Source: Bactericera cockerelli (taxonomy: Eukaryota > Arthropoda > Insecta > Hemiptera > Triozidae). From it: a DNA stretch of 64,000 nucleotides. A program made the translations under genes and the position numbers. Shown piece after piece: positions 52,531 through 61,683 of this stretch; the first letter of the stretch is position 1, and every line of letters begins with the position of its first letter. The notes under the pieces are model-generated. The model was not told where the DNA came from. It ran no database searches and worked only from the letters and a program-made list of their open reading frames with translations. The stretch lies in the NCBI GenBank assembly GCA_024516035.1, contig CM044965.1:4695062-4759061 (forward strand), written 5' to 3'.

Positions 52531-52929
52531 TGATTTGATATGTTTGGTATAGATGGCATTATTTTGCCCCGGAAATGACGCTCCCGCGTCGCTTTCATGT
52601 ATTTCTTATCTTTTGATGTTTTTGTTTACATCTTCGAACATGTCGTTTAGTACTTCCGAAAAATTTCTAATATTAGAAATCGGAAGTATTGTGTTCGTTT
52701 TTGTAAAAAAAAAATTCTCCAATTTTAATTTTTGTTGTTGTTTTGAAGTGCAAAAATTTACGTGCCTTCCTCACGTTTTTTTACTTTCCTTATTTAAATA
52801 TGTGCTGTCAGCAATTGGTTCAAATAATGTTCAGCAGCATAGTATTCCTTTTTACATTATCTTTACTGATGTCTGACAGAGTGTCGCACCCTCACTGACC
52901 GTCTTCACTCTACTAGTATTTTTTTATTC
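52531..52929. other. Unassigned, with palindromic motif
   Basis: Holds the best copy of the ACTTCCG palindrome. The 107-codon frame 52553-52876 is not recognised. Confidence 0.35.
52652..52687. repeat. Dispersed palindromic motif, copy 4
   Basis: ACTTCCGAAAAATTTCTAAT joined to ATTAGAAATCGGAAGT. The central TTTCTAATATTAGAAA is a perfect 16-bp palindrome, and the ends ACTTCCGA/TCGGAAGT also match. Confidence 0.65.
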
Positions 52930-53116
52930 AAGTAGTTAACGCGCTGGTCTGGTAATCCAGGTAGCGTAAGGATCCGTTGGTTCGAATCCCATCCAGTGCA
53001 TTCATTTGAGTTTGTGACCACATAAAAATAAGACTCTGAGGGTTAGGTGGTAGACAATGGTTTGAGCATTAAGCTCGCCTGGTGGTTACCTTCCACTAGA
53101 GAGTGTTGTTATTAAT
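52930..53116 (+). mobile_element. Family A SINE
   Basis: CAAGTAGTTAACGCGCTGGT, B box GGTTCGAATCC, CTCTGAGGGTTAGGTGGTAG, tail GTTGTTATTAAT. A short deletion after CCAGTGCA removed the 'TGAATTTTTCC' segment. Confidence 0.85.
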
Positions 53117-53511
53117 CTTACCAGCTCTTCGTTAAGATACGTATACAATGCATATCGAATCATACACTTATGTATGGATGTTGGGAACGCATATAATGCG
53201 ATATCAGCATGAGTAATCCAGTAGATACATTAAAGAGAATGCTCACCAGTACAGAAAACTCCTATGAGAGTGCTTCATATTTGGGGGGGGGGGGGGCTTC
53301 TTGTGCATAAATATACATTTGTTGAACATGTGGTACATGTAATTTCTCTAGGGCGCGGAAAGAGATGCGACGGAGAAAAATCGACCCCGGTGTTATGAGA
53401 CCTCTTCACTTTCTGAAACATGATGCTGTTTCCTTAACGTGTGTGTGTTTTCTTTATTTTAACTCACTTCGTTAAAAATGTGTGAGCATAAACAACAAAC
53501 AACACTCTGTC
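53117..53511. other. Unassigned, G-run near 53283
   Basis: A run of 13-14 G. No gene recognised. Confidence 0.3.
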
Positions 53512-53817
53512 CCGGTAGCTCAGTGGTAAAGGCGGAATTCTGTGAATTCAGAGGTCGCGGGTTTTGAAACCCAGCCGGGACATGACAAAGTTATCCTCCC
53601 ATTTGTGATTGACCACATAATAATACGTTGCACTTACTTAGCCTTACTGCTGGATTAATGGGACTTATTAGTCCTTGTCGGCAGTGGCGCCGAGTTCCGG
53701 CCCGAAACGATGTACGGCAATGCCTCATTGTGTAGAGTAGGGTTAGGAAAAATAAATATAGGGCCATGCCTCGGGTGCAGCCTCTAGTCGGGCAGTATAA
53801 ATAAGGCGACATTATTA
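53512..53817 (+). mobile_element. Family C SINE with family G insertion
   Basis: Intact head GTCCCGGTAGCTCAGTGG ... CAGCCGGGAC with a B box disrupted by one extra T. The body is followed by TTACTGCTGGATTAATGGGA, then family G (about 53694-53795: GGCCCGAAACGATGTACGGC, TGCCTCATTGTGTAGAGTAG), after which the SINE tail resumes (CGGGCAGTATAAATAAGGCG, ATTATTATTATT). Confidence 0.82.
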
Positions 53818-53826
53818 TTATTTTCT

Positions 53827-53985
53827 ACCGACCTCCAGTATCTTGAAATCTTGATCGACGAGGCGGCGGACTTTTAACCTGGAAGTTGGTGGTTCAAGTT
53901 CCAAATTGAGCAAAAATTTTGTTAAGCGAGTTTGAGAAATTGTGGTATCACGATTGTGATTAACACTAACATGATAACCTTTTTT
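53827..53985 (+). mobile_element. Family D SINE, diverged
   Basis: GACCTCCAGTATCTTGAAAT, GCGGCGGACTTTTAACCTGG, GGTTCAAGTTC, AAGCGAGTTTGAGAAATTGT, GGTATCACGATTGTGATTAA. Confidence 0.75.
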
Positions 53986-53999
53986 AATACTACGTATTA

Positions 54000-54178
54000 T
54001 CTGATAGTCTGGCTGGGGGACTAGAAACAGGTAGTAGACCAGCATTAGCATTGGCTTGGTTCTGGGGGCCCTTGTCAATTATTAGCCTCCTTGTAAAGAC
54101 TATGGTAGAAGTGCTGAGTCATTCCTCCACTGTCTGGCTACCATCGTTCTCGATGATGCCACCCTATTATGATGATGA
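54000..54178 (-). repeat. Dispersed repeat related to the 14.4-14.8 kb locus
   Basis: GTCTGGCTGGGGGACTAGAA, ACAGGTAGTAGACCAGCATT, CTCCTTGTAAAGACTATGGT, GCTGAGTCATTCCTCCACTG. Same order, inverted, but only one copy of the 38-bp unit. Confidence 0.75.
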
Positions 54179-54179
54179 T

Positions 54180-54395
54180 TATCTGATACTCTTTTTTTTC
54201 CTTTTTTTTCAAACCTAAGCAAGGTTTTTTTTCATTTTATGTATATAATCTTAAGAATATTAAATGTATGTACAAAATGTCTGTTTAAATTTGAAAATAA
54301 ACGAGACCTTGTTTAGACTGCTGGAATAAAGGGACTTTTTAGTCTCACCTCGGCAGTATAAACAAGGTAATTTCTATTCTATTCTATTCTATACT
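54180..54395 (+). mobile_element. LINE 3' end with long stem-loop and pentanucleotide tail
   Basis: An AT-rich 3' UTR leads to ACCTTGTTTAGACTGC (54306-54321), which pairs perfectly with GCAGTATAAACAAGGT (54353-54368) apart from one bulge. An inner GGGACT/AGTCTC stem lies between. A (CTATT)n run follows (about 54371-54393). 3' stem-loops plus short tandem tails are what reverse transcriptases of CR1/L2-type LINEs recognise. No coding part is attached. Confidence 0.7.
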
Positions 54396-54399
54396 CAAG

Positions 54400-54774
54400 T
54401 AATTTTCTTTCCTAGCGAAAAGTAGAGAGAGGTCACCACTCCCCCGGAGTCCCCCGCACCACTCACAATCCTCTTCTCTCATGAAGTCACTTGGGATTGT
54501 TTGATATGGGGGACCCTACTAGACCTATGAAGATATTTGTCTCAATAAGGAGTAAGGACGAAGGAGCGGCTAGCTAGGAAAAGAGGTTCACTGAACTCCA
54601 CAACTCCTCACATGGAGAGTGTTTCTCTGTTTACAGCTGAGATTGTTGTGTGACGATGGAAATGTACGGAGCGTGTGTGTTTGTTTTCTGTTCCTATGAT
54701 GCTGTTTTCTTGTAAGGAAACTAGAAAACATTTGTTACCGGTTTTTGTAAAGTCATCTTGTCGATTAACTCGTT
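54400..54774. other. Unassigned
   Basis: No recognised coding. Confidence 0.3.
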
Positions 54775-54950
54775 CTGTTACTCAAGTTAAGCAACGTCCC
54801 GCGAGGTTAGGATTTGGATGGGTGACCATTCACTCATGATGCTGGCTTTCCCGGCCCCACACTAGGTGAGGTTAATTTGAGTTTAGTCTGTGAGTTTCTA
54901 GTGAATGGAGGATAAATCCTTTGTGGACTATGCATTTGAAAGACACGATA
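54775..54950 (+). mobile_element. Family F 5S-derived SINE, partial
   Basis: TCAAGTTAAGCAACGTCCCG, GAGGTTAGGATTTGGATGGG, TGACCA. This extends the 5S match beyond other copies into the TTAGTACTTGGATGGGTGACC segment of 5S rRNA. Then the family F body: GTGAGTTTCTAGTGAATGGA. Confidence 0.75.
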
Positions 54951-55002
54951 TATCTTAATAATAATACTCTTTAGTGGAAGGTTATAATGCTTAACCACTG
55001 AG

Positions 55003-55295
55003 CGCGCGATTAGCTCAGTGGTTAAGCACTCGCTTGCCATGCGGAAGGTCCTGGGTTCGATCCCCCGTGCCGACAAAAATTTGTATTCTTAATTTGGTTA
55101 CAATTGTTTGTAAGGGAAACCTTCCGGTGCGCTCGTGTTGACCCAGCACCTAAATGGGAAGTATTGTGTCACTTCTCGCCCATCAGAGGGGAGGCATACT
55201 ACGGGATGGGCAAGCTACAACACAGACCACAAGCGTCTACAGTAGCTCCTGTTTCATGGCTACGAAATAAAAAAAAAGGTTGTGAAACACTCATC

Positions 55296-55300
<5 letters not shown>
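55003..55300 (+). mobile_element. Family E SINE, full length
   Basis: Defines family E. The head reads GCGCGATTAGCTCAGTGGTT, AAGCACTCGCTTGCCATGCG, GAAGGTCCTGGGTTCGATCC. A CTCGC/GCGGA anticodon stem shows GCC in the anticodon position, like tRNA-Gly(GCC). The body includes GTGTTGACCCAGCACCTAAA, CAGAGGGGAGGCATACTACG, TGTTTCATGGCTACGAAATA and TGTGAAACACTCATC, ending in T and A runs. Confidence 0.88.
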
Positions 55301-55324
<24 letters not shown>

Positions 55325-55331
<7 letters not shown>

Positions 55332-55517
55332 GGTAATTACCAGGCGAGGTTAATGCTCAAAGCATTTTCTACCACCTTACCCTCAGAGTCTTATTATTAT
55401 GTGGTCACAAACTCAAATTAATGAGGACATTCATGCACTGGGTGGGATTCGAACCAACGGATTCCTACGCTACCTGGATTACCAGACCAGCACGTTAACC
55501 ACTTGACTACCAGTGCA
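55325..55517 (-). mobile_element. Family A SINE
   Basis: Complete on the head side (CTACCAGTGC). The tail side starts at GTAATTACCAGGCGAGGTTA directly after an A-run. It abuts the family E SINE tail. Confidence 0.85.
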
Positions 55518-55619
55518 CGAAAATATCACTGCCTTGGCATTCTATCAGTAGTGAACGTTATGAAAAATATCTTTGTTGCCTGCACCAGCAGGAAGATTTT
55601 CATTGAATCAGCTTGGTCT

Positions 55620-55667
55620 ACGTCACACTCAATCAGTTTCACAATGTGAACTGATTGAGTGTGACGT
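55620..55667. repeat. Near-perfect 23-bp stem hairpin
   Basis: ACGTCACACTCAATCAGTT and its complement AACTGATTGAGTGTGACGT flank TCACA/TGTG. Only one unpaired T and a tiny loop. Each outer end is a TGACGT half-site. Confidence 0.9.
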
Positions 55668-55856
55668 CATGTGGACGTTCAAGCTATATCAGTGATGATA
55701 TTGATGATAATAATAATAATAATAATAAATTTATTTTTTTGAGTATAAATACAGTATGTATGTGCTCAACGTCATTACATTAAAAAAAAAAGCTTAAACA
55801 TAAATTTATGGAAAAAAAAAAAAAAAAAAAAAAAAAACTGGGGGAGGAGATTTTGA

Positions 55857-58364
55857 TCAATTGAGAGTTCTCTCCAGCGCCCCTTCACGCGCTGCGTCCA
55901 GAAATTCTTTGATAGAGTAGGGACAGAGAAGTATGAGAAAAGATTTGAGAGTGTTTTTAAATGAGTAAGGAGTGAGAGTTTTAAGGGAGTCTGGTAAAAC
56001 ATTGTAGATTTTTATGCCCTCTCCTAGGATGGATTTCTGTAGATTTTTGCCTCTTGTAGAGATGATGTTGTTCCTGTGTCTTGTGTTGTGCAAGTGAATG
56101 TCACAGTGTCTGGGTAACTGGTCAGATATTTTGTGAATCAAGGCACAGGAATCTAAGATTAGCTGCCCGTAAAGGGTGAGAATTTTGTGGTGTTTAAACA
56201 CATCTCTACAAGATTCAAATCTCTTCATACCAAAGATATTTCGGACGGCTTTTTTCTGGAAGATAAATACTGACTGGGCACCGGAAGAAAATCCCCAATA
56301 GATCAAACCATAACTTAAGATGCTGTGAAAATAAGAGAAATATGCCAGCAGGGCGGGAGAGGAATCCACGTTTCTGCGGATGGATCCGATAGCAAATATT
56401 GCAGAGGCAAGCTTGCTCTTGATTCCCTCAGCATGTGGCTTCCATTGCAAGGAACAATCGACTACTAGACCAAGGAACTTTACCTCTCTAGTTGGTTGAA
56501 TTGAGAGGCAAGAGGTTCGAATAGGCTGTAGAGATTGAATCTGGTGTGGATTGAAATACATGTAGTTGGTCTTATCTACATTTAGTGATAGCCTGTTTGC
56601 TGAAAACCAAATGCTGATTTCCTCAAGAACAAGTGATGCATTGTTAAAAACATCATTGCGATTTCTGCCTGCTACAAGAATGGTGGTGTCGTCGGCGAAG
56701 AGAGTAAATCTGGCTGTTTGAGAGGCGTGAATGATATCATTTATATAGATAAGGAACAATAGCGGTCCTAGATTTGATCCTTGAGGGACACCTAGGTCAA
56801 CATTCAGAGGACAAGACAATGCATGAGTAAGGAGTCCCTTATCTATATAAGAAATTTTAGTTCTCTGGGTTCGGCCCAGCAGATAGGATTGGAACCAAGA
56901 AAATGTGTTATTATCAGACACGCCATAGTAACTCAACTTGGCCAGAAGTATCTCTAGGTCGACCTTTTCAAAAGCCCGGCTCAGATCGCAAAACAGTCCC
57001 ACACAGTGCTGATTAGAGGATAGGAAAGAGTCCAAAGTACGGAGAAAGTTAGAGACAGCGTCCGAAGTAGAACGACCAGCACGAAAACCATACTGTTCGT
57101 TAATGAGTATGTTATGAGAACTAAGGTAAGAGCCTAAACGCATATCAACCAACTTTTCCAGTACTTTAGAGAAACTATTAAGCAAAGAAATTGGGCGAAA
57201 GTTACTTACTGCTGAGGTTAACCCTTTCTTATGAATAGGAGTGACGACAGAAGTCTTAAATTGAGTGGGAAAAATGCCCTCGGAAAAAGAAGTATTAAAA
57301 ATATGAGATAGATGGGATGCTATAGGAACAACAGAAGCTCTGAGGATTGTCACAGGAATAGTATCTGGTCCGTGTGAAGATTTATTTTGAAATCGGCTGA
57401 CAACTCGTATAATCTCAGCAGCACTGGTCTGTGAGAACTGAAATGATTGAGGGGGAGATAAATTAGATTTCCTGAGAAAAGTCTCAAAGCTTGGCGTAAT
57501 TGAGGAAGAAGAAATACGCGAAGGGGAGGAATGCGGTAGAGAAGGGGAAGAAGAAATACGCGAAGGGGAAGAAGGCGGTAGAGAAGGGGAAGAAGAAATA
57601 TGCGAAGGGGAGGAATGCGGTAGAGAAGGGGAAGAAGAAATACGCGAAGGGGAGGAATGCGGTAGAGAAGGGGAAGAAGAAATACGCGAAGGGGAGGAAT
57701 GCGGTAGAGAAGGGGAAGAAGAAATACGCGAAGGGGAGGAATGCGGTAGAGAAGGGGAAGAAGAAATACGCGAAGGGGAGGAATGCGGTAGAGAAGGGGA
57801 AGAAGAAATACGCGAAGGGGAGGAATGCGGTAGAGAAGGGGAAGAAGAAATACGCGAAGGGGAGGAATGCGGTAGAGAAGGGGAAGAAGAAATACGCGAA
57901 GGGGAGGAATGCGGTAGAGAAGGGGAAGAAGAAATACGCGAAGGGGAGGAATGCGGTAGAGAAGGGGAAGAAGAAATATGCGAAGAGGAGGAATGCGGTA
58001 GAGAAGGGGAAGAAGAAATATGCGAAGAGGAGGTATGTGGTTGAGATAGTCCCATGTCAGGAGCAGCCGCAATGTGAGACTGATTATCTGATGTATCAGC
58101 AAGAACAAAGTGCTCATTGAAGATACCTGCCACTCGATGTGGATCCCCTATCTCCCGTCCCTGATGGACTACTCTATGCTCCACATGTCTCCTCTTATTA
58201 GGTTTGCTATACGAAGTCACCACTTCCCATATGGCTTTAGTTTTCTTATGTTTCGGTGCATTTTTGATGTGGTTTGTTGAATGAAGACGCTTTGCTGCTC
58301 TGACGATCTTTTGTAAAAGTTTGCTGTATTGACGGAAATGTTCATGTAAAGAAGGGTCGTCAGA
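55857..58364 (-). CDS. LINE ORF2, reverse transcriptase part
   Basis: Open from just after the TAG at 58365-58367 down to TGA at 55857. It copies element RNA into DNA at the nicked target. The N-terminal linker (SDDPSLHEHFRQYSKLLQK, KTKAIWEVVTSYSKPNKRR) joins the endonuclease in the same frame. Then comes a 14-residue array (57500-58035), followed by the reverse-transcriptase blocks: NFRPISLLNSFSKVLEKLV, EQYGFRAGRSTSDAV, GLFCDLSRAFEKVDLEIL, VPQGSNLGPLLFLIYINDI, catalytic FADD (about 56689-56700), LSLNVDKTNYM and VKFLGLVVD. The C-terminal part has KKAVRNIFGM and HHKILTLYGQLILDSC. All catalytic motifs look intact. An uninterrupted frame of over 800 codons suggests a young insertion. Confidence 0.92.
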   Translation of the reverse strand, partial: SDDPSLHEHFRQYSKLLQKIVRAAKRLHSTNHIKNAPKHKKTKAIWEVVTSYSKPNKRRHVEHRVVHQGREIGDPHRVAGIFNEHFVLADTSDNQSHIAAAPDMGLSQPHTSSSHISSSPSLPHSSSSHISSSPSLPHSSPSRISSSPSLPHSSPSRISSSPSLPHSSPSRISSSPSLPHSSPSRISSSPSLPHSSPSRISSSPSLPHSSPSRISSSPSLPHSSPSRISSSPSLPHSSPSRISSSPSLPHSSPSHISSSPSLPPSSPSRISSSPSLPHSSPSRISSSSITPSFETFLRKSNLSPPQSFQFSQTSAAEIIRVVSRFQNKSSHGPDTIPVTILRASVVPIASHLSHIFNTSFSEGIFPTQFKTSVVTPIHKKGLTSAVSNFRPISLLNSFSKVLEKLVDMRLGSYLSSHNILINEQYGFRAGRSTSDAVSNFLRTLDSFLSSNQHCVGLFCDLSRAFEKVDLEILLAKLSYYGVSDNNTFSWFQSYLLGRTQRTKISYIDKGLLTHALSCPLNVDLGVPQGSNLGPLLFLIYINDIIHASQTARFTLFADDTTILVAGRNRNDVFNNASLVLEEISIWFSANRLSLNVDKTNYMYFNPHQIQSLQPIRTSCLSIQPTREVKFLGLVVDCSLQWKPHAEGIKSKLASAIFAIGSIRRNVDSSPALLAYFSYFHSILSYGLIYWGFSSGAQSVFIFQKKAVRNIFGMKRFESCRDVFKHHKILTLYGQLILDSCALIHKISDQLPRHCDIHLHNTRHRNNIISTRGKNLQKSILGEGIKIYNVLPDSLKTLTPYSFKNTLKSFLILLCPYSIKEFLDAAREGALERTLN
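57500..58040 (-). repeat. In-frame 42-bp minisatellite inside the LINE ORF, 12 copies
   Basis: CGGTAGAGAAGG recurs from 57534 to 57996 at exact 42-bp steps (12 copies). On the coding strand it gives SSPSLPHSSPSRIS repeats, a flexible Ser/Pro/Arg linker between endonuclease and polymerase. Because 42 is divisible by three, all three frames on the opposite strand and the shifted frame on the same strand may stay open, producing spurious long ORFs. Confidence 0.97.
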
Positions 58365-59474
58365 CTACTTACAGCGTTCAAACAGAGATCTTTTTTTTGC
58401 ACTAGATATTATAATGCCTTTTGTAATCCACGTTTTTTTATTGGTCATTTTAGTTTTTATTAATTTATAGGGGAAGTGGTGATTAAAAATAGAAAGATAT
58501 ATCTCATAGAATACAGACATCTTTTCGTCTGTGGAGTGAACGTCATAAATTTGGTTGAAGTTCGCGTTAGAGAGAGCGTCCGTAAAACATTGTATTTTGC
58601 TAGGGTCATAAGTTCGCGTGTATATTTTATTAACTTCATTTAAAGGTTTCGTATGAAAAGAGATAACTTGCGCAAACTTGTGGTCACCTATATCACTGAA
58701 TATATTATTTTCTTTATTTAATAGGTTCTTTAGAGGAAAATTAATTAAAATGTTGTCAATACAGGTTTTAGAGTCTTCAGTTATTCTGGTAGGCGAGGTA
58801 ACTGTCGGCTTTATGTTGAACATTTTCAGAGTATTTATGAATCTGGATTTTTCTGTTGAATTTTTACTTATATCAATGTTAAAATCTCCACAGACGATTA
58901 GATACCTGTATGAAATGATCTTCTGTAAGAGGAGGTCGAGATGAGTAAAAAAAGTTTCACAGCATGAGTCACGGTTGTTTGATCTGTACACACAGGCAAT
59001 GGCAATATCTAAGGAAGGGGATGTGACACAAGAAAATTCGAAGCTTAGCTCAACTGATTTTAAGTCTAGATCTAAAGAAATAAAATCTAAATTGTTTTTC
59101 ATAAATATTGTCACTCCTCCGCCTAACCTACGTTCTCTATAGTAACTTGCTACATTCATGTATCCAGATACATTAGCACACTGGAAATTGGCATTAGTAA
59201 GCCAGGTCTCGGAAAAACACAATATCTCTGGATACATGTTATGTTCGCGCTGTAATGTATCTAAAAAGGCTTCAATAGATGCGATCTTATTATTAATGCT
59301 CTGTAGATTATGATGTAGGATGGTTAGTGTATGTTGTGGTGAAGTATGTGAAGTACGGGTAGTTGTTTTAGATGTGGTGATATTATTCCCGTGATGTTCT
59401 TGTACGGGAGCCTTATGTTCAATATCAGTGATAATGATTGCGGTGACAATGATGGCGGTGATAATGATTATTAT
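58365..59474 (-). CDS. LINE ORF2, endonuclease part (5' truncated)
   Basis: Minus-strand open frame from a TGA near 59477 to TAG at 58365-58367. No start codon precedes the domain, although an internal ATG lies at 59237. The domain nicks target DNA to prime reverse transcription. Visible motifs in order: NLQSINNKIASIEAFLDTL, PEILCFSETWL (catalytic Glu), RLGGGVTIFMKN, IAIACVYRSNN, LIVCGDFNID (Asp/Asn), DNILINFPL and SDIGDHKFAQV (catalytic Asp-His). These are the landmarks of the exonuclease-endonuclease-phosphatase family. The SDH motif appears as SDIGDHK. It shares frame with the polymerase half, so the TAG is the only break. Confidence 0.88.
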   Translation of the reverse strand: MIIIITAIIVTAIIITDIEHKAPVQEHHGNNITTSKTTTRTSHTSPQHTLTILHHNLQSINNKIASIEAFLDTLQREHNMYPEILCFSETWLTNANFQCANVSGYMNVASYYRERRLGGGVTIFMKNNLDFISLDLDLKSVELSFEFSCVTSPSLDIAIACVYRSNNRDSCCETFFTHLDLLLQKIISYRYLIVCGDFNIDISKNSTEKSRFINTLKMFNIKPTVTSPTRITEDSKTCIDNILINFPLKNLLNKENNIFSDIGDHKFAQVISFHTKPLNEVNKIYTRTYDPSKIQCFTDALSNANFNQIYDVHSTDEKMSVFYEIYLSIFNHHFPYKLIKTKMTNKKTWITKGIIISSAKKRSLFERCK

Positions 59475-59660
59475 TATTCAACACTTTCTTAGATATAAAT
59501 GAACATACATAATTATGTACAGTACAAATAATTATTTAAAAAAAAAAATGGAAACAATATAATATATATAATAAAAGAAAAGAAAAATACAGAGATACAT
59601 TTGTCCTAATTAAAGGGCGGGGTTATTGCCTATGGCAATCTCTTCCACCCAGCCCTTGAT
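59470..59660 (-). mobile_element. Family B hairpin-headed element
   Basis: Minus strand: AAGGGCTGGGTGGAAGAGAT, TGCCATAGGCAATAACCCCG, CCCTTTAATTAGGACAAATG, T-rich body, TTGAATAATAATAA tail. The tail joins the 5' edge of the LINE. Confidence 0.8.
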
Positions 59661-60040
59661 GAAGAATAACTGGCTGACTTATCAGACTGAAAACCTTGGA
59701 ATTGTCAGAGAATTGACTCATCCTGCAACTATTCTTTTCAAACTCAAGACAAACAAAAACAAAGTGAGTTCTGCACAGCTTCCATCTGACTAGACTGGAA
59801 CAGATGTCCTGGCATGTCTGGAACTCAGAGACCCAAGATTCAGTACTGTGAAGGCATAGTACCAGAATATCCATTTTGAAAGAATTATTTGCTTTAACGG
59901 TTTTAAAAAAAAGAGGTTTAGATACCAGGAAACTTAGGTATAGGTACGGTGTAACAGAAATAAATCCTTGAAAAAATTCTTCTCTATCTAAAATTTCCCT
60001 TCAGATTTCCAACACATTTACAAAAGAATAGTCCATTACA
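59661..60040. other. Unassigned
   Basis: An 83-codon minus-strand frame (59623-59874) overlaps the family B head and is not recognised. Confidence 0.3.
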
Positions 60041-60218
60041 AAATGTTGACCCAGCACCTAAATGGGAAGTATTGTGTCACTTCTCTCCCAGCAGAGCGGA
60101 GGTATACCACCGGATGGGCAGGCTACAACACAGACCATAAGCGTCTTCAGTAGCTGCTGTTTCATGGCTACGAAATAAAAAAGGCTGTGAAACACACTCA
60201 TCTTTTTTTAAAAAAAAT
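60041..60218 (+). mobile_element. Family E SINE, 3' half
   Basis: GTTGACCCAGCACCTAAATG, GCAGAGCGGAGGTATACCAC, TGTTTCATGGCTACGAAATA, GTGAAACACACTCATCTTT. Head missing. Confidence 0.8.
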
Positions 60219-60304
60219 ATTTTTTCATAAGGCACTGGATCTGTTGCTTTGTGTAGTGTGTGCTGGGATTATAGAAAAGTGAATACCTGGAAGGAAAATA
60301 GTAT

Positions 60305-60492
60305 AGAAAAAGGGTTGGGTGGAAGAGATTGCCGTAGGCAATAACCCCGCCCTTTAGTTAGGACATATGTATATATTTTGTGAATTTTTTTTCTGTTTAT
60401 ATTAATATTGTCAATTTTGTATTTTATTTTTTACCATTATTTGTTTGTATATATGCTCTTCTAATAAAGAGTTTCATAATAATAATAATTCC
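60305..60492 (+). mobile_element. Family B hairpin-headed element, full length
   Basis: Best plus-strand copy: AAAGGGTTGGGTGGAAGAGA, TTGCCGTAGGCAATAACCCC, GCCCTTTAGTTAGGACATAT, body TTTTGTATTTTATTTTTTAC, ending CTAATAAAGAGTTTCATAAT plus AATAATAA. Confidence 0.85.
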
Positions 60493-60742
60493 AAGTATAG
60501 ATATTCACAAGGTAATCACTCTGTGCTGAGAGTATGGAAAACTTTAAACTGAATGTGAAGGAGGGCTCCACAGAAGGGACTCCGTTGTGTATTGAGACTT
60601 CCTTGTTTATTAGCTGGCACAGGAGTCTATTTTTATCCTGGAAAACGAGAGAGAGAGAGAGCAGGATCAGGCGGGGGGAGAGAAAAAGAGAATAGAATTT
60701 AGCGGGGGAGAAAGAGAAGTCAGGATCAAGGCAGATGGAAGG

Positions 60743-60795
<53 letters not shown>

Positions 60796-61258
60796 AGGAT
60801 GTGACGTCATGTGATATTAAGCATTTTCCCGTGTATATTTGTTGCAGTACATCTTCTCTTTTCTCTCTCTCTCTCTCTCTCTCTCCCATATGTTATGCCC
60901 TCCCTATCTTGAGTCCTGAGTTATGGAATTTTTTTCCTTTTCTCTTGATGAGAGACGTTATTAATGCGTAAATAACGAAAATTCCTGGAATTCTACACTT
61001 ATTTTCTACTCATTTGATGAAAATCTGACAGCTCAATTGAAATGGAAGTTTTTTTTTCCTGTCTCTACTCGTATTAAAAAAAGTGATTAACACAAAAAAA
61101 TAAGATACCATTAAACTTTTTATTTTCTTCATATCGCTCGAAAATTGGACAGTACAATGGAAATTCTAGGTACTCAAATTTGACAATACTTGATTTTCAG
61201 TATGACTATAAATCCGACAGTACAGTGGATATTTTCACTATCTTTTAATATACATATA
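60493..61258. repeat. GA-rich microsatellites and flanks
   Basis: (GA)n runs at about 60643-60661 and 60740-60794, and a (CT)n run near 60855-60885. GAGCAGGATCAGGCGG / GTCAGGATCAAGGCAG words suggest local duplication. GTGACGTCATGTGA near 60800 contains the palindrome TGACGTCA. Long frames here are repeat artefacts. Confidence 0.7.
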
Positions 61259-61448
61259 CAGTCAAACCTGGATACAAGAGAAACTTCGATTTAAGAGAAC
61301 AATGTCCAGGTCAAATTTAGCTCTCCAAGGGAAAAACCTCTTTATAAGAGAAACCTGTAAGTAAGAGAAAATACAATACTTTATTATAGAGGATAAGGAA
61401 AACTAAGAATTCCGGTCCTTGGAGTTCTCTTATGTCCAGGTTCGACTG
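61259..61448 (+). mobile_element. Family P pogo/Tigger-like MITE, complete
   Basis: Ends CAGTCAAACCTGGATACAAG and CTTATGTCCAGGTTCGACTG, TA on both sides (61257-61258 and 61449-61450). About 190 bp, no coding. Confidence 0.82.
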
Positions 61449-61683
61449 TACTTACCTCTTTTTACCATACTATCGTGTGTTAACTTGATAAGCAACTGTA
61501 TACTGTTGTTGTTAACGCTATTCAAATTCATTCAGTCAGTCTCTATGTCAAGGAAAGTCGCTGCTGCTCTTGGGTCTGTCCATAAGGAGGTGGGGTCCAG
61601 GCTTGTTGGATTTGCTGGACATTCAAAGATAGGGCCTACTCAACTGTCTACTCAAATCCAACAGTAAACAATACAAGTTGTCC

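Larger units (their letters stand above)
55705..59474 (-). mobile_element. Nearly full-length non-LTR retrotransposon (LINE)
   Basis: Minus strand, 5' to 3': an apurinic-type endonuclease, a serine/proline tandem array, a reverse transcriptase, a short 3' UTR with a 27-base T run, an AAATAAATTT signal, and a (TTA)n tail at 55705-55728. The 5' end merges into an ATT-rich tract where a family B element ends, so ORF1 and the 5' UTR are missing. Endonuclease type plus reverse transcriptase without RNase H places it in the CR1/Jockey group, with the exact clade unresolved. One in-frame TAG separates the two enzymatic halves. Confidence 0.88.

Noticed and set aside
54775..54850. Genuine 5S rRNA gene
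   Set aside because: Only the internal promoter region matches. 5' and 3' ends of 5S are absent and the sequence continues into a SINE body.
57500..58120. 206-codon plus-strand Lys-rich repeat frame (KGKKKYAKGRNAVE) and the 255-codon minus-strand frame
   Set aside because: Both are shadows of the 42-bp in-frame minisatellite in the LINE ORF. They stay open only because the unit is divisible by three.
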